Assembly (NCBI RefSeq): GCF_040566555.1
Contig: NZ_JBEWYP010000001.1
Location: 372,001 to 436,000, forward strand
DNA from: Sediminicola sp040566555
GTDB lineage: Bacteria; Bacteroidota; Bacteroidia; Flavobacteriales; Flavobacteriaceae
DNA length: 64,000 nucleotides
Direction of reading: 5' to 3'
The notes under the pieces are model-generated. The model was not told the DNA's origin, did no database searches, and was given only the letters and a program-made list of their open reading frames with translations. A program made the position numbers and the translations under genes. This document shows positions 25,629-33,847 of the stretch, one piece after another. Each line of letters starts with the position of its first letter. Positions within the stretch are counted from its first letter, which is position 1.

Positions 25629-25844
25629 GACTTTTTGATTTATGATTGATGATGATTTAATAGAAAGACTATTCTAATTCCAAAATGTTACGCCTTTCAC
25701 GTCATTTTCTTCATAAAAAACCAAAAGAGACTATCGATTTGGATGTGTTTCACCTATAGCCTAATCAAAAAGCAATGAAGCCAATTAGCCAAAATAATAT
25801 TGCCCATTTTCCATAAAAAATGTCGATTCAAAAGGATGGGGAAC

Positions 25845-25879
25845 AAAAAAAAGGGCCATGTTTTTCAACATGGCCCTTT
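25845..25879 (-). terminator. Intrinsic terminator of sucC
   Basis: Stem GGGCCATGTT / AACATGGCCC, 4-nt loop, A-run on the plus strand giving a U-run on the minus-strand transcript. Confidence 0.92.
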
Positions 25880-25902
25880 ACTATAATTTTTAAAAAGGAA
25901 AT

Positions 25903-27096
25903 TTAAGCTAAAACAGCTTTTACCTTATCTGCAGCCTCTTGGAACTGAACTGCTGAATGAACAGCCAAGCCTGAGTTGTCTATGATTTCTTTGGCCAATT
26001 CTGCATTGGTCCCTTGTAATCGAACGATGATAGGCACCTTCATGGCATCTCCCATGTTTTTGTAAGCATCTACAACACCTTGTGCAACCCTGTCACATCT
26101 TACGATTCCTCCGAAGATATTGATCAGAATAGCCTTTACATTGTCGTCCTTTAGGATGATACGAAAAGCCTCTTCTACACGTTTGGCATCTGCAGTACCT
26201 CCTACGTCCAAGAAGTTGGCAGGTTCACCACCGGCCATTTTAATTAAATCCATGGTAGCCATCGCCAAGCCGGCACCGTTTACCATACATCCAACATTAC
26301 CATCAAGGTCAACATAATTCAGGCCTACTTCCCTTGCTTCCACCTCAATTGCATTCTCTTCCCTTAGATCGCGCATCTCTGCATATTGCTTTCTTCTGTA
26401 CAAGGCATTATCATCAATAGACACCTTGGCATCTACAGCCATGATCTTGTCGTCTGAAGTTTTAAGGACTGGGTTTATTTCAAACATATTTGAATCACTT
26501 TCCACATAAGCTTTGTACAAGGCAGTGACAAATTTTGTCATCTCTTTGAAAGCAGTTCCGGAAAGTCCCAGATTAAATGCTATTTTCCTAGCTTGAAATG
26601 GCATTAAACCAACAGCAGGATCAATTTCTTCCGTGTAAATTAAGTGAGGTGTATTTTCCGCTACCTCTTCAATATCCATTCCACCTTCGGTAGAATACAT
26701 GATCATATTTCTTCCAGTACCTCTGTTCAAAAGAACGGAAACATAAAATTCAGATGTTTCACTTGCTCCAGGATAATACACATCCTCGGCAACCAATACC
26801 TGATGTACCTTTTTACCTTCTGCTGAAGTTTGAGGAGTAACAAGGTTCATCCCTATTATATTTCCTGCAATTTCTTCTACTTCCCTCAAGTTCTTGGCAA
26901 GTTTTACACCGCCACCTTTACCACGTCCACCAGCATGAACCTGTGCTTTGATCACATGCCATCCTGTTCCTGTTTCCTCGGTAAGTTGTTTAGCGGCCTC
27001 AACGGCTTCCGCTGCATTATGTGCCACGATTCCTCGTTGGATACGTACACCAAAACTTGCTAATATTTCTTTTCCTTGATATTCGTGAAGATTCAT
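25903..27096 (-). CDS. sucC: Succinyl-CoA ligase (ADP-forming) subunit beta
   Basis: TCA-cycle enzyme subunit converting succinyl-CoA to succinate with ATP formation; it needs the alpha subunit SucD, which is not in the window. The 397-residue length is standard. It begins MNLHEYQGKEILASFGV, with the ATP-grasp segment KAQVHAGGRGKGGGVKLAKN, the MFEINPVL region and the C-terminal CoA-ligase domain including LDVGGTADAKRVEEAF and INIFGGIVRCD. A -7 box (TATTTTTG) lies 29 nt upstream. Confidence 0.98.
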   Translation of the reverse strand: MNLHEYQGKEILASFGVRIQRGIVAHNAAEAVEAAKQLTEETGTGWHVIKAQVHAGGRGKGGGVKLAKNLREVEEIAGNIIGMNLVTPQTSAEGKKVHQVLVAEDVYYPGASETSEFYVSVLLNRGTGRNMIMYSTEGGMDIEEVAENTPHLIYTEEIDPAVGLMPFQARKIAFNLGLSGTAFKEMTKFVTALYKAYVESDSNMFEINPVLKTSDDKIMAVDAKVSIDDNALYRRKQYAEMRDLREENAIEVEAREVGLNYVDLDGNVGCMVNGAGLAMATMDLIKMAGGEPANFLDVGGTADAKRVEEAFRIILKDDNVKAILINIFGGIVRCDRVAQGVVDAYKNMGDAMKVPIIVRLQGTNAELAKEIIDNSGLAVHSAVQFQEAADKVKAVLA

Positions 27097-27124
27097 ATGT
27101 AAATGGTATCTTTTTGTTCGGTAG

Positions 27125-27132
27125 CAAAAATA
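27125..27132 (-). promoter_or_regulatory. sucC promoter, -7 element
   Basis: TATTTTTG on the minus strand, 28 nt upstream of the start. No clear -33 element. Confidence 0.45.
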
Positions 27133-27177
27133 GGAAACCCTAGGTAATTACCCTAATGAAAAAGAAATATCGATACA

Positions 27178-27816
27178 TTAAATTTTAAAATCCTTAAAAT
27201 CCAAAGGATCAAAATTTTTAAAATGGCCGTTCATCTCTATGACATCCTTCATATGGTTGACCTGTTTCAGAACTTCGGTAGTGGCAATAAGGTGGGATCT
27301 TATATAAATTAATTGCTCACTTTGATGGACCATTTTTAACAAGTGATACTCTTGCCGAAGGGTTAGCCCAATCTTATGGATGAGCTTGTGAATGTGCAGC
27401 TCCCCTTTATAAATATGATCAAAGGGAATATCCATTAAGCGATATAAGGTTTTTGTGTATTCTATTACGGCTTCCGTTTGCGACTCCAAACCATCTTCTA
27501 TATAATCTAAAAACGTAACAACTCCACCTGCATAGAGTTTATCGTCCATTTCATTATCGAATGTTACTACCTTAAAAACCCTTTTGGCATGACAAACAAC
27601 ATCCATTTCTCCATTGGGATAGGTATGTACAATTTCTACCAACTGCATTTCAGTTCCGTATGCCACCGTATTATCTATATAAACAGGAATGCCAAAGGTC
27701 AAAGCCTCTGCCATACAATCTTGGATCAATTGCTTGTACCGCTCTTCAAAAATGTGAAGGGCCACTCTTTCACCTGGAAAGAAGACGGACTGAAGTGGAA
27801 ACATGGGGAGCTTCAT
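27178..27816 (-). CDS. LON peptidase substrate-binding domain protein
   Basis: A 212-residue protein with the Lon N-terminal (PUA-like) domain but no ATPase or protease part. It begins LPMFPLQSVFFPGERVALHIFEERYKQLIQDC, then has a MQLVEIVHTYPNGEMDVVCHAKRVFKV beta region and a helical C-terminus. Such stand-alone proteins are common, but their substrate or partner is unknown. Divergent from lysA, sharing a 164-bp intergenic region with an inverted repeat. Confidence 0.88.
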   Translation of the reverse strand: MKLPMFPLQSVFFPGERVALHIFEERYKQLIQDCMAEALTFGIPVYIDNTVAYGTEMQLVEIVHTYPNGEMDVVCHAKRVFKVVTFDNEMDDKLYAGGVVTFLDYIEDGLESQTEAVIEYTKTLYRLMDIPFDHIYKGELHIHKLIHKIGLTLRQEYHLLKMVHQSEQLIYIRSHLIATTEVLKQVNHMKDVIEMNGHFKNFDPLDFKDFKI

Positions 27817-27876
27817 GATCTTTTTTTATTAAAAATAAAGGATGTTAGCTTTGAAGACAAAGATTCAAGCATTTTT

Positions 27877-27900
27877 AAATTGTTGTATTTATAACAATTT
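27877..27900. promoter_or_regulatory. Inverted repeat in the LON-protein/lysA intergenic region
   Basis: Perfect 8-bp arms AAATTGTT / AACAATTT around GTATTTAT, between two divergent genes and 30 bp upstream of the lysA -33 box. Possible operator. Confidence 0.3.
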
Positions 27901-27930
27901 GTTGCATTATTCAATAAGTTGTCATATTTC

Positions 27931-27961
27931 TTGTCAACATCCTTGAAGAAGATTAGCTTTG
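27931..27961 (+). promoter_or_regulatory. lysA promoter
   Basis: TTG at 27931-27933, 20-nt spacer, TAGCTTTG at 27954-27961. An excellent match to the Bacteroidota TTG-N(17-23)-TAnnTTTG consensus, 19 nt before the ATG. Confidence 0.75.
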
Positions 27962-27980
27962 TACAAAATTTTATTAGGCT

Positions 27981-29222
27981 ATGAAGCACTCCGATTTATT
28001 AGATATTGCAAAAACATTTGGAGATCCTGTATATGTGTATGATTCAGAAAAGATCATATCCCAGTTCAATAGATTAACAAACGCCTTTAAAGGTGTTAAG
28101 CATTTACAGCTTAACTATGCCGCAAAGGCATTGTCCAACATTTCCATTCTGAGGTTAATGAATAGTTTGGGCAGTGGCCTGGACACCGTTTCCATACAAG
28201 AAGTAAAACTTGGATTATTGGCGGGCTTTAAACCGGAGTCGATCATTTACACTCCCAATGGTGTTTCCTTGGAAGAAATAGAGGAAGTAGCAGCCTTGGG
28301 TGCGCGGATCAATATTGACAACCTATCTATCTTAGAACAGTTCGGAAGCAAACACCCTAATATTCCAGTCTGTATCAGAATCAATCCCCATGTAATGGCG
28401 GGAGGCAATTCCAACATATCTGTGGGACATATTGATTCCAAATTTGGGATCAGTATTCATCAAATCCCTCATTTGCTAAGAATTGTTGATCTCACCAAAA
28501 TGAACATCAACGGAATACACATGCATACAGGAAGTGATATTTTGGATATTGATGTCTTTCTTTATGCTTCAGAGATACTTTTTGATACTGCCAAGAACTT
28601 TAAAAATCTCGATTTTATAGATTTCGGAAGTGGATTTAAAGTACCATACAAAGAAGGAGATATTGAAACCAATATTGAAGAACTGGGTCAAAAATTAACT
28701 GAAAAATTCAATGACTTCTGTAAAGAATACGGAAAGGAATTGACCTTGGCTTTTGAACCTGGTAAATTTTTAGTGAGTGAAGCCGGTTACTTCTTAGCTA
28801 AGGTAAATGTGGTAAAACAAACTACTTCTACGGTATTCGCTAGTATTGACTCAGGATTCAACCACTTGATTCGTCCCATGTTATATGGTGCAACACATAC
28901 CATTTTGAACATTTCCAATCCAAATGGGCGGGAACGCTACTATTCTGTAGTGGGATACATCTGTGAAACGGACACCTTTGCCAGTAATCGTAGGATCAAT
29001 GAAATATCCGAGGGGGATATCCTTTGCTTTAAAAATGCCGGAGCCTATTGTTATACAATGGCAAGCAACTACAATTCTAGATTTAGGCCGGCCGAAGTAT
29101 TATGGCACAATGGAAAGGCTGTATTAATTAGGGAGCGCGAGAATTTTGAGGACCTGATCAGAAACCAAGTAGATGCCAAAGACATCTTCTCAACTAAGAA
29201 GGAAAAGGCAGCAGTAAAATAA
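27981..29222 (+). CDS. lysA: Diaminopimelate decarboxylase
   Basis: PLP enzyme that decarboxylates meso-diaminopimelate to L-lysine, the final lysine step. The 413-residue fold-type III protein has Lys49 in LNYAAKAL as the PLP Schiff-base lysine, the NPHV segment with HIDSKFGI, the phosphate-binding DFGSGF, the substrate motif AFEPGKFLV and the C-terminal cysteine and tyrosine motifs CETDTFA and GAYCYTMASNYNSR. With dapD at 8701 it confirms the DAP route. The Trx gene follows on the same strand 61 nt later. Confidence 0.97.
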   Translation: MKHSDLLDIAKTFGDPVYVYDSEKIISQFNRLTNAFKGVKHLQLNYAAKALSNISILRLMNSLGSGLDTVSIQEVKLGLLAGFKPESIIYTPNGVSLEEIEEVAALGARINIDNLSILEQFGSKHPNIPVCIRINPHVMAGGNSNISVGHIDSKFGISIHQIPHLLRIVDLTKMNINGIHMHTGSDILDIDVFLYASEILFDTAKNFKNLDFIDFGSGFKVPYKEGDIETNIEELGQKLTEKFNDFCKEYGKELTLAFEPGKFLVSEAGYFLAKVNVVKQTTSTVFASIDSGFNHLIRPMLYGATHTILNISNPNGRERYYSVVGYICETDTFASNRRINEISEGDILCFKNAGAYCYTMASNYNSRFRPAEVLWHNGKAVLIRERENFEDLIRNQVDAKDIFSTKKEKAAVK

Positions 29223-29240
29223 ACATTCGAAATTTACGTT

Positions 29241-29248
29241 AGTTTTGG
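29241..29248 (+). promoter_or_regulatory. Candidate -7 element of the thioredoxin-domain gene
   Basis: TAGTTTTG, 35 nt before the ATG at 29284; suggests transcription independent of lysA. Confidence 0.4.
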
Positions 29249-29283
29249 TATAGTTATTGGACTAAAATCTAAAAATAAATCGA

Positions 29284-29817
29284 ATGAACTTACATAAATT
29301 CTTTAATGCTAAATTCATGCTAGTCATAGCTATAGCATTGTTTTCCTTTTCTGTGACGGCACAGGAAGTGGAATGGATTTCATGGGAAACAGCGGTAAAG
29401 AAGTCTCAAACCGATAAAAAACCTAAGAAAATCTTTATCGATGTCTATACCGATTGGTGCGGATGGTGTAAAAAGATGGATAAGGACACCTTTCAGAATC
29501 CCAAGGTTGCGTCCTATATGGCCAAGAATTTTTATATGGTGAAAATGGACGGTGAAGGGAAAGAACCCATCGAATTTAAAGGTAAAACCTATAAGTTTGT
29601 ACCACAGGGAAGAAATGGATACCATGAATTTGCAGCCGCTTTAATGCAGGGCAAATTAAGTTATCCCACCACCATCTTTTTGGACGAACAATTAAATATG
29701 TTATCGCCAGTTCCTGGATACCAAAAGCCAGAGCCATTTTTAAACATCGCCCAATATTTTGGAGATAATATTTATAAGGAAAAAGATTGGAAGACCTATA
29801 CGGGTCAGAGCAAATAA
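29284..29817 (+). CDS. Secreted thioredoxin-fold protein (DsbD-gamma-like)
   Basis: A 177-residue periplasmic thiol-disulfide protein. Signal peptide residues 1-26 (ending SVTAQ) precede WISWETAVKKSQTDKKPKKIFIDVYTDWCGWCKKMDKDTF, where Cys59-Gly-Trp-Cys62 is the redox pair. PTTIFLDEQ supplies the cis-Pro loop. This layout (an insert between the CGWC helix and the PTT loop) matches flavobacterial thioredoxin_7/DsbD C-terminal-domain proteins that keep periplasmic thiols reduced. Ends at a perfect 20-bp terminator hairpin. Confidence 0.92.
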   Translation: MNLHKFFNAKFMLVIAIALFSFSVTAQEVEWISWETAVKKSQTDKKPKKIFIDVYTDWCGWCKKMDKDTFQNPKVASYMAKNFYMVKMDGEGKEPIEFKGKTYKFVPQGRNGYHEFAAALMQGKLSYPTTIFLDEQLNMLSPVPGYQKPEPFLNIAQYFGDNIYKEKDWKTYTGQSK

Positions 29818-29829
29818 CAAATTGACAAT

Positions 29830-29870
29830 AAAAAAGAAAGCCCAAGACAATGTCTTGGGCTTTCTTTTTT
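29830..29870. terminator. Bidirectional intrinsic terminator
   Basis: Perfect 20-bp inverted repeat including AAGCCCAAGACA / TGTCTTGGGCTT with a single-base spacer, between the thioredoxin gene and guaB. Confidence 0.95.
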
Positions 29871-29886
29871 ATAAAGGATCTTAAAA

Positions 29887-31359
29887 TTATCTACTATAAT
29901 TAGGGGATTCTTTGGTAATAGTCACATCATGGGGGTGACTTTCATTAATACCACTGGCGGTAATTTTCACGAACCTGCCATTTTCCTTCAATGCGGCTAT
30001 ATCTTTTGCTCCACAATACCCCATCCCTGCGCGCAAGCCTCCTACGAACTGATGGATACTCTCAAACAAATCACCTTTGTAAGGTACGCGGCCTACAATA
30101 CCTTCTGGAACCAATTTTTTAATATCGTCCTCAACGTCTTGAAAATACCTATCCTTACTTCCTTGTTTCATGGCCTCTACTGAACCCATACCTCTGTAGG
30201 ATTTGAATTTTCTTCCTTCGTATATGATTGTTTCACCAGGTGATTCTTTGGTTCCTGCCAATAATGATCCCAACATTACACAGTCAGCACCAGCGGCAAT
30301 AGCCTTTGGAATATCTCCTGTATACCTAATTCCACCATCAGCAATTACTGGAACTCCACTACCCTTTATAGCAGCAGCAACCTCTAAAACTGCCGAAAAC
30401 TGAGGGAATCCAACCCCTGCAACAACTCTTGTGGTACAAATGGAACCAGGTCCAATTCCTACCTTAACGGCATCGGCGCCTGCTTCTACCAAATATCTTG
30501 CAGCGTCTCCGGTTGCAATGTTACCTACTATAACATCCAAATCAGGAAATCGCTTTTTTACTTCTTGTAAAACACGAACAACACCTTGCGTATGTCCGTG
30601 TGCCGTATCAATAACAACAGCATCTACTCCTGCGTTCACCAAAGCTTCAGCCCTTTCTACGGCATCAGCAGTTACTCCAAGTGCAGCAGCAACCCTTAGT
30701 CGGCCATATTGATCTTTATTCGCAATGGGTTTTTGTGTGAGTTTGGTTATATCCCTAAAAGTAATCAACCCTACTAGTTTGTAATCGTCATTGACTACCG
30801 GTAATTTTTCAATCTTATGCTGTTGTAGGATATCCTCGGCCTGTGCCAAACTTGTTCCCTCAGCCACTGTAACCAAATTTTCAGAGGTCATTACCTCTGA
30901 GATGGGCCGGTCATTATTCTTCTCAAATCGAAGGTCCCTATTGGTCACAATTCCCAATAGTTTTCCCTCAGCATCAATAATAGGAATACCCCCAATACTA
31001 TATTCTTTCATGCTAGCCTTAGCATCACGAACTACTGAATTTAAGGGCAGGGTTACAGGATCGATGATCATTCCACTTTCGGCACGCTTCACCTTTCTCA
31101 CCTTCATGGCCTGCTTCTCAATACTCATATTCTTATGCAGAACACCTATACCACCTTCTTGAGCCATTGCGATAGCCATTTTGGATTCTGTAACAGTATC
31201 CATGGCAGCAGACACAATAGGCACATTTATGGTAATATTTCTAGTAAATTTTGTTTGAATGTTTACTTCCCTTGGAAGAACTTCGGAATATGCTGGGACG
31301 AGTAGTACGTCATCATAGGTTAAACCTTCACCAACAATTTTATCAAGATGAGCTTGCAT
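29887..31359 (-). CDS. guaB: Inosine-5'-monophosphate dehydrogenase
   Basis: Oxidises IMP to XMP with NAD+, the committed step of GMP synthesis. The 490-residue protein has the N-terminal LTYDDVLLVPAYSEVLP, two CBS domains inserted at about residues 95-205 (ISEVMTSENLVTVAEG, LVGLITFRDITK), the IMP loop GPGSICTTRVVAGVG with the catalytic Cys, the GGIRYTGDIPKA phosphate site and the YRGMGS flap with the C-terminal EGIVGRVPYKG. It carries a promoter and an 8-bp inverted repeat in its short leader. Confidence 0.98.
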   Translation of the reverse strand: MQAHLDKIVGEGLTYDDVLLVPAYSEVLPREVNIQTKFTRNITINVPIVSAAMDTVTESKMAIAMAQEGGIGVLHKNMSIEKQAMKVRKVKRAESGMIIDPVTLPLNSVVRDAKASMKEYSIGGIPIIDAEGKLLGIVTNRDLRFEKNNDRPISEVMTSENLVTVAEGTSLAQAEDILQQHKIEKLPVVNDDYKLVGLITFRDITKLTQKPIANKDQYGRLRVAAALGVTADAVERAEALVNAGVDAVVIDTAHGHTQGVVRVLQEVKKRFPDLDVIVGNIATGDAARYLVEAGADAVKVGIGPGSICTTRVVAGVGFPQFSAVLEVAAAIKGSGVPVIADGGIRYTGDIPKAIAAGADCVMLGSLLAGTKESPGETIIYEGRKFKSYRGMGSVEAMKQGSKDRYFQDVEDDIKKLVPEGIVGRVPYKGDLFESIHQFVGGLRAGMGYCGAKDIAALKENGRFVKITASGINESHPHDVTITKESPNYSR

Positions 31360-31360
31360 A

Positions 31361-31379
31361 GCAATTAAATATTAATTGC
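31361..31379. promoter_or_regulatory. Inverted repeat in the guaB leader (candidate operator)
   Basis: Arms GCAATTAA / TTAATTGC around ATA, ending one base before the guaB start codon and just downstream of the -7 box, so it spans the expected start of transcription. Confidence 0.45.
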
Positions 31380-31382
31380 GTG

Positions 31383-31390
31383 CAAATATA
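31383..31390 (-). promoter_or_regulatory. guaB promoter, -7 element
   Basis: TATATTTG on the minus strand, 23 nt upstream of the guaB start. Confidence 0.55.
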
Positions 31391-31417
31391 CTACATTTAT
31401 CAGTAACTATCGAGATG

Positions 31418-31927
31418 TTACTTTTTTAATTGTGAGGAAGATGAATGGAAGATCAATTGGTACAAGACTAATAATGAGGACACCGTAAAGGTGGCTGTCA
31501 TCAATGTTCCAGAAAAAATGATGACATATTTCATCCAGAGTACGCCACTCCAAAGAAAATAAATACCTCCAAAGGTCAAAACGACCGATAATAAAGGCTC
31601 AACTGTCAGAAATAATTTTAGATTTTTGGAAAGATTGGCAAACCACAATATTCCTCCAAGTAGAAAAAAGATGAAGGACATGGAAAGAATGTGGGTATGC
31701 ACAATAGTGAGCATTTCCCTATCACTCTTTTTAAATTTCATTATTTCGGCTTCTTCATCTGCCTCATTACCCAAGTAATTTTCCTCAATGCCTTGTGCAG
31801 AACTTGTACTGGTCTCGTTGACAAACAGAAGTCCAGTGTAAAAACCAATTGAAAGTACAACTACAAAAGCACCTATAAAGATTTTGAGCTCTCTTGGCAA
31901 GGTAGAGAGAAGTCCGTTATAGCGCAT
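31418..31927 (-). CDS. Four-helix membrane protein coupled to the FMN-binding protein
   Basis: A 169-residue membrane protein of unknown function. Helices are predicted at about 14-35, 74-97, 104-127 and 132-156. The stretch between helices 1 and 2 is acidic (GIEENYLGNEADEEAEIMKF) and a H77-T-H79 motif opens helix 2 (IVHTHILSMSFIFFLLGG). The start ATG overlaps the stop of the FMN-binding gene (TAATG), indicating translational coupling, so a membrane partner of the flavoprotein is plausible. The histidines could bind heme or metal (speculative). Separate from guaB, which has its own promoter. Confidence 0.78.
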   Translation of the reverse strand: MRYNGLLSTLPRELKIFIGAFVVVLSIGFYTGLLFVNETSTSSAQGIEENYLGNEADEEAEIMKFKKSDREMLTIVHTHILSMSFIFFLLGGILWFANLSKNLKLFLTVEPLLSVVLTFGGIYFLWSGVLWMKYVIIFSGTLMTATFTVSSLLVLYQLIFHSSSSQLKK

Positions 31928-32463
31928 TATAGTACCTTGTTTGCTTTCAGCTTCCCAATAGTTTGAAGCAAGTCATCAACGGCATTTGTCATGGAGCGGA
32001 CAGAAATAGTAGCTCCAGAAATTCCATCAATATTGGACTCATGACTTACCCTATCATTTCCTGATTTACCTAAAAATTGTTCTAACCATCTCCTACTTCC
32101 AATTTCACCACCGTATTCTTCGCGGTAAATCAATACTTTGGAATGTATAATTTCCAATTTGGGATTAAAGACGACCAAGTAATCAAATTTTGCAGTTTTA
32201 CTTGACGCCTGATCTACAAAAGCATACCCCAATAAAGTATTACCCTGTTTTACTTTAAAGAAGTTTTCATTGGTGATCTTAGTAGGCAATTGTTCATTCA
32301 ATGCCTTGGAAACAGATATAGGTTGCATAGAATACGTCGAAGTTTCAAAGACCTTCTCTATTTCCTTGTCCATTTTCTTTTGAATATATTTTGGAATTCC
32401 AAATCCCAAAAATACCAATGAAAATAATGCTAAGATAACCGTTATCTGTTTTCTATAATTCAT
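31927..32463 (-). CDS. FMN-binding domain protein, membrane-anchored
   Basis: A 178-residue protein with one N-terminal membrane helix (about 8-24) and an extracytoplasmic FMN_bind domain. The sequence DGISGATISV contains the flavinylation motif SGAT (149-152), in which the Thr receives covalent FMN from ApbE in NqrC/RnfG relatives (family knowledge). The fold also shows LLGYAFVDQASSKTAKFDYLVVFNPKLEIIHSKVLIYREEYGGEIG. No ApbE gene is in the window. It sits between a porin gene and the coupled membrane protein. A -7 box (TATATTTG at 32468-32475) ends 4 nt before the ATG, so the mRNA may be leaderless. Confidence 0.88.
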   Translation of the reverse strand: MNYRKQITVILALFSLVFLGFGIPKYIQKKMDKEIEKVFETSTYSMQPISVSKALNEQLPTKITNENFFKVKQGNTLLGYAFVDQASSKTAKFDYLVVFNPKLEIIHSKVLIYREEYGGEIGSRRWLEQFLGKSGNDRVSHESNIDGISGATISVRSMTNAVDDLLQTIGKLKANKVL

Positions 32464-32467
32464 GCCC

Positions 32468-32475
32468 CAAATATA
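32468..32475 (-). promoter_or_regulatory. -7 element immediately upstream of the FMN-binding gene
   Basis: TATATTTG on the minus strand, only 4 nt from the ATG; predicts a leaderless or very short-leader mRNA. Confidence 0.4.
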
Positions 32476-32547
32476 CTAATTTAGAATCATTTTTAATAAT
32501 AATTGACATATTTAGGGCCATGAACTAGAAATTTTATTTTTATTGGA

Positions 32548-33726
32548 TTAGAACCAAACTCCTATCCCAAAGTTTAACACGTTTGGTGTATCCCCATTGT
32601 CCACCTTGTTGGATTTAAACTGATAATCTCCTTTTAAAACTACTCCTGGAGCTAAGTGATAGGTAAGACCTGTTGTAACATCTGTTTTGTTATAGGCATC
32701 ATTTCTCGCCAAACCTCCTGCAGTATCGGCATGGGTATCATATCTTTCATATCTTGCAAAGGCGAACAACTTTTGCTCATTTCTAGCTGGCAATAAGTTA
32801 TAAGCTCCTTCTACATACCAGCCCTGAAGTGCACTACCCAAATCCCTACCGGTTAATGTGTTGTAATCTTCCGTATCAGAAAGGGAAGCGTAAACAAATT
32901 GTCCCCTTGCTGTAAATTTCTCATAGGCATATCTCGCATCGAAACCGACCATTGAAATTCCTATATTTGCACCTGTAACTTCCTCAACATCATCTGTAGC
33001 TTGTGTCTTTCCAAAATATCCTGAAAGTCCCAAACGAAGGCCTGGTATTCCGTAGTAATCCAATTTTGTGGAAAGGGTTGGACTATCTATGGTAGACTGT
33101 ATACCTTTTTGTCTTCCGCCCCTAAGACCGTTAGATCCTTTTAATACGCCACTTATACCTCCTGAACCATCTGCTTCGGTAGATTTAAATCCGTTGAAAA
33201 TATAGGCTTGGTACCCTAAGGAAAGGTCATTCACCCTTCCAAAAACACCTACCCCTAATTCTCTCCAAGTAGTAGGGACAATTACATTGTCCATGGCTGG
33301 ACGCTCTGTTCCATTAAATGTAGTTGGTTCATGATATTCGTTGATGATTCCCATTGGCACTAACATTAATCCACCTCTAAGGTTAACATTATTTCCCAGG
33401 TTGTAATTCACAAAAGCCTGTTCAACGTAAACCTCTTCTACGTGCTCAAATTCAATTTCAGTCACAAACTGGGTTCTATCATTGAATCTATACCCTAAAA
33501 GCAATACCAGCCTTTGAACATCTAATTCTCCATTACCCCCCTCAGGCTGATTATAAAGCATTTCACCATAAGCTCCTACAGTAACCGCAGATGCATAATT
33601 TCCGGAAAGTAAACGCTGAGCTGCATTTAATTGCTTTTGGGGATCCAAGGTTATAGAATCATTGGCGGTCTGTGCGAAAACTCCTGAAGTCAAGAGTAAA
33701 CCGAATAGTAAAGAAATTCTTTTCAT
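32548..33726 (-). CDS. Outer-membrane porin, OprO/OprP-like
   Basis: A 392-residue outer-membrane beta-barrel with a signal peptide (1-18, GVFAQ). Amphipathic strands alternate through the whole chain, for example GYRFNDRTQFVTEIEFEHVEEVYVEQAFVNYNLG, and the C-terminus ends VLNFGIGVWF with a terminal Phe as expected for BAM substrates. It resembles phosphate-selective porin O/P family proteins found widely in flavobacteria; the solute is not predictable. Well-formed promoter at 33772-33802. The FMN-binding and membrane-protein genes follow after 84 nt. Confidence 0.88.
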   Translation of the reverse strand: MKRISLLFGLLLTSGVFAQTANDSITLDPQKQLNAAQRLLSGNYASAVTVGAYGEMLYNQPEGGNGELDVQRLVLLLGYRFNDRTQFVTEIEFEHVEEVYVEQAFVNYNLGNNVNLRGGLMLVPMGIINEYHEPTTFNGTERPAMDNVIVPTTWRELGVGVFGRVNDLSLGYQAYIFNGFKSTEADGSGGISGVLKGSNGLRGGRQKGIQSTIDSPTLSTKLDYYGIPGLRLGLSGYFGKTQATDDVEEVTGANIGISMVGFDARYAYEKFTARGQFVYASLSDTEDYNTLTGRDLGSALQGWYVEGAYNLLPARNEQKLFAFARYERYDTHADTAGGLARNDAYNKTDVTTGLTYHLAPGVVLKGDYQFKSNKVDNGDTPNVLNFGIGVWF

Positions 33727-33771
33727 TATAAATTGTTCTTATTTAGATTGGATAAACATAAAATTCGGATG

Positions 33772-33802
33772 CAAATATATGACGCACTTTAATATTCACA
33801 AA
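33772..33802 (-). promoter_or_regulatory. Porin gene promoter
   Basis: On the minus strand TTTG (33802-33799), 19-nt spacer, TATATTTG (33779-33772), 45 nt upstream of the ATG. Close to consensus at both elements. Confidence 0.7.
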
Positions 33803-33847
33803 CTTTATTTATATTAAATCTAAATAAAAATCACAACAAATTAATTA

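Noticed and set aside
30203..31162. Several plus-strand frames opposite guaB
   Set aside because: They are mirror frames of a well-conserved gene with low-complexity Ser/Thr/Ala/Pro composition.
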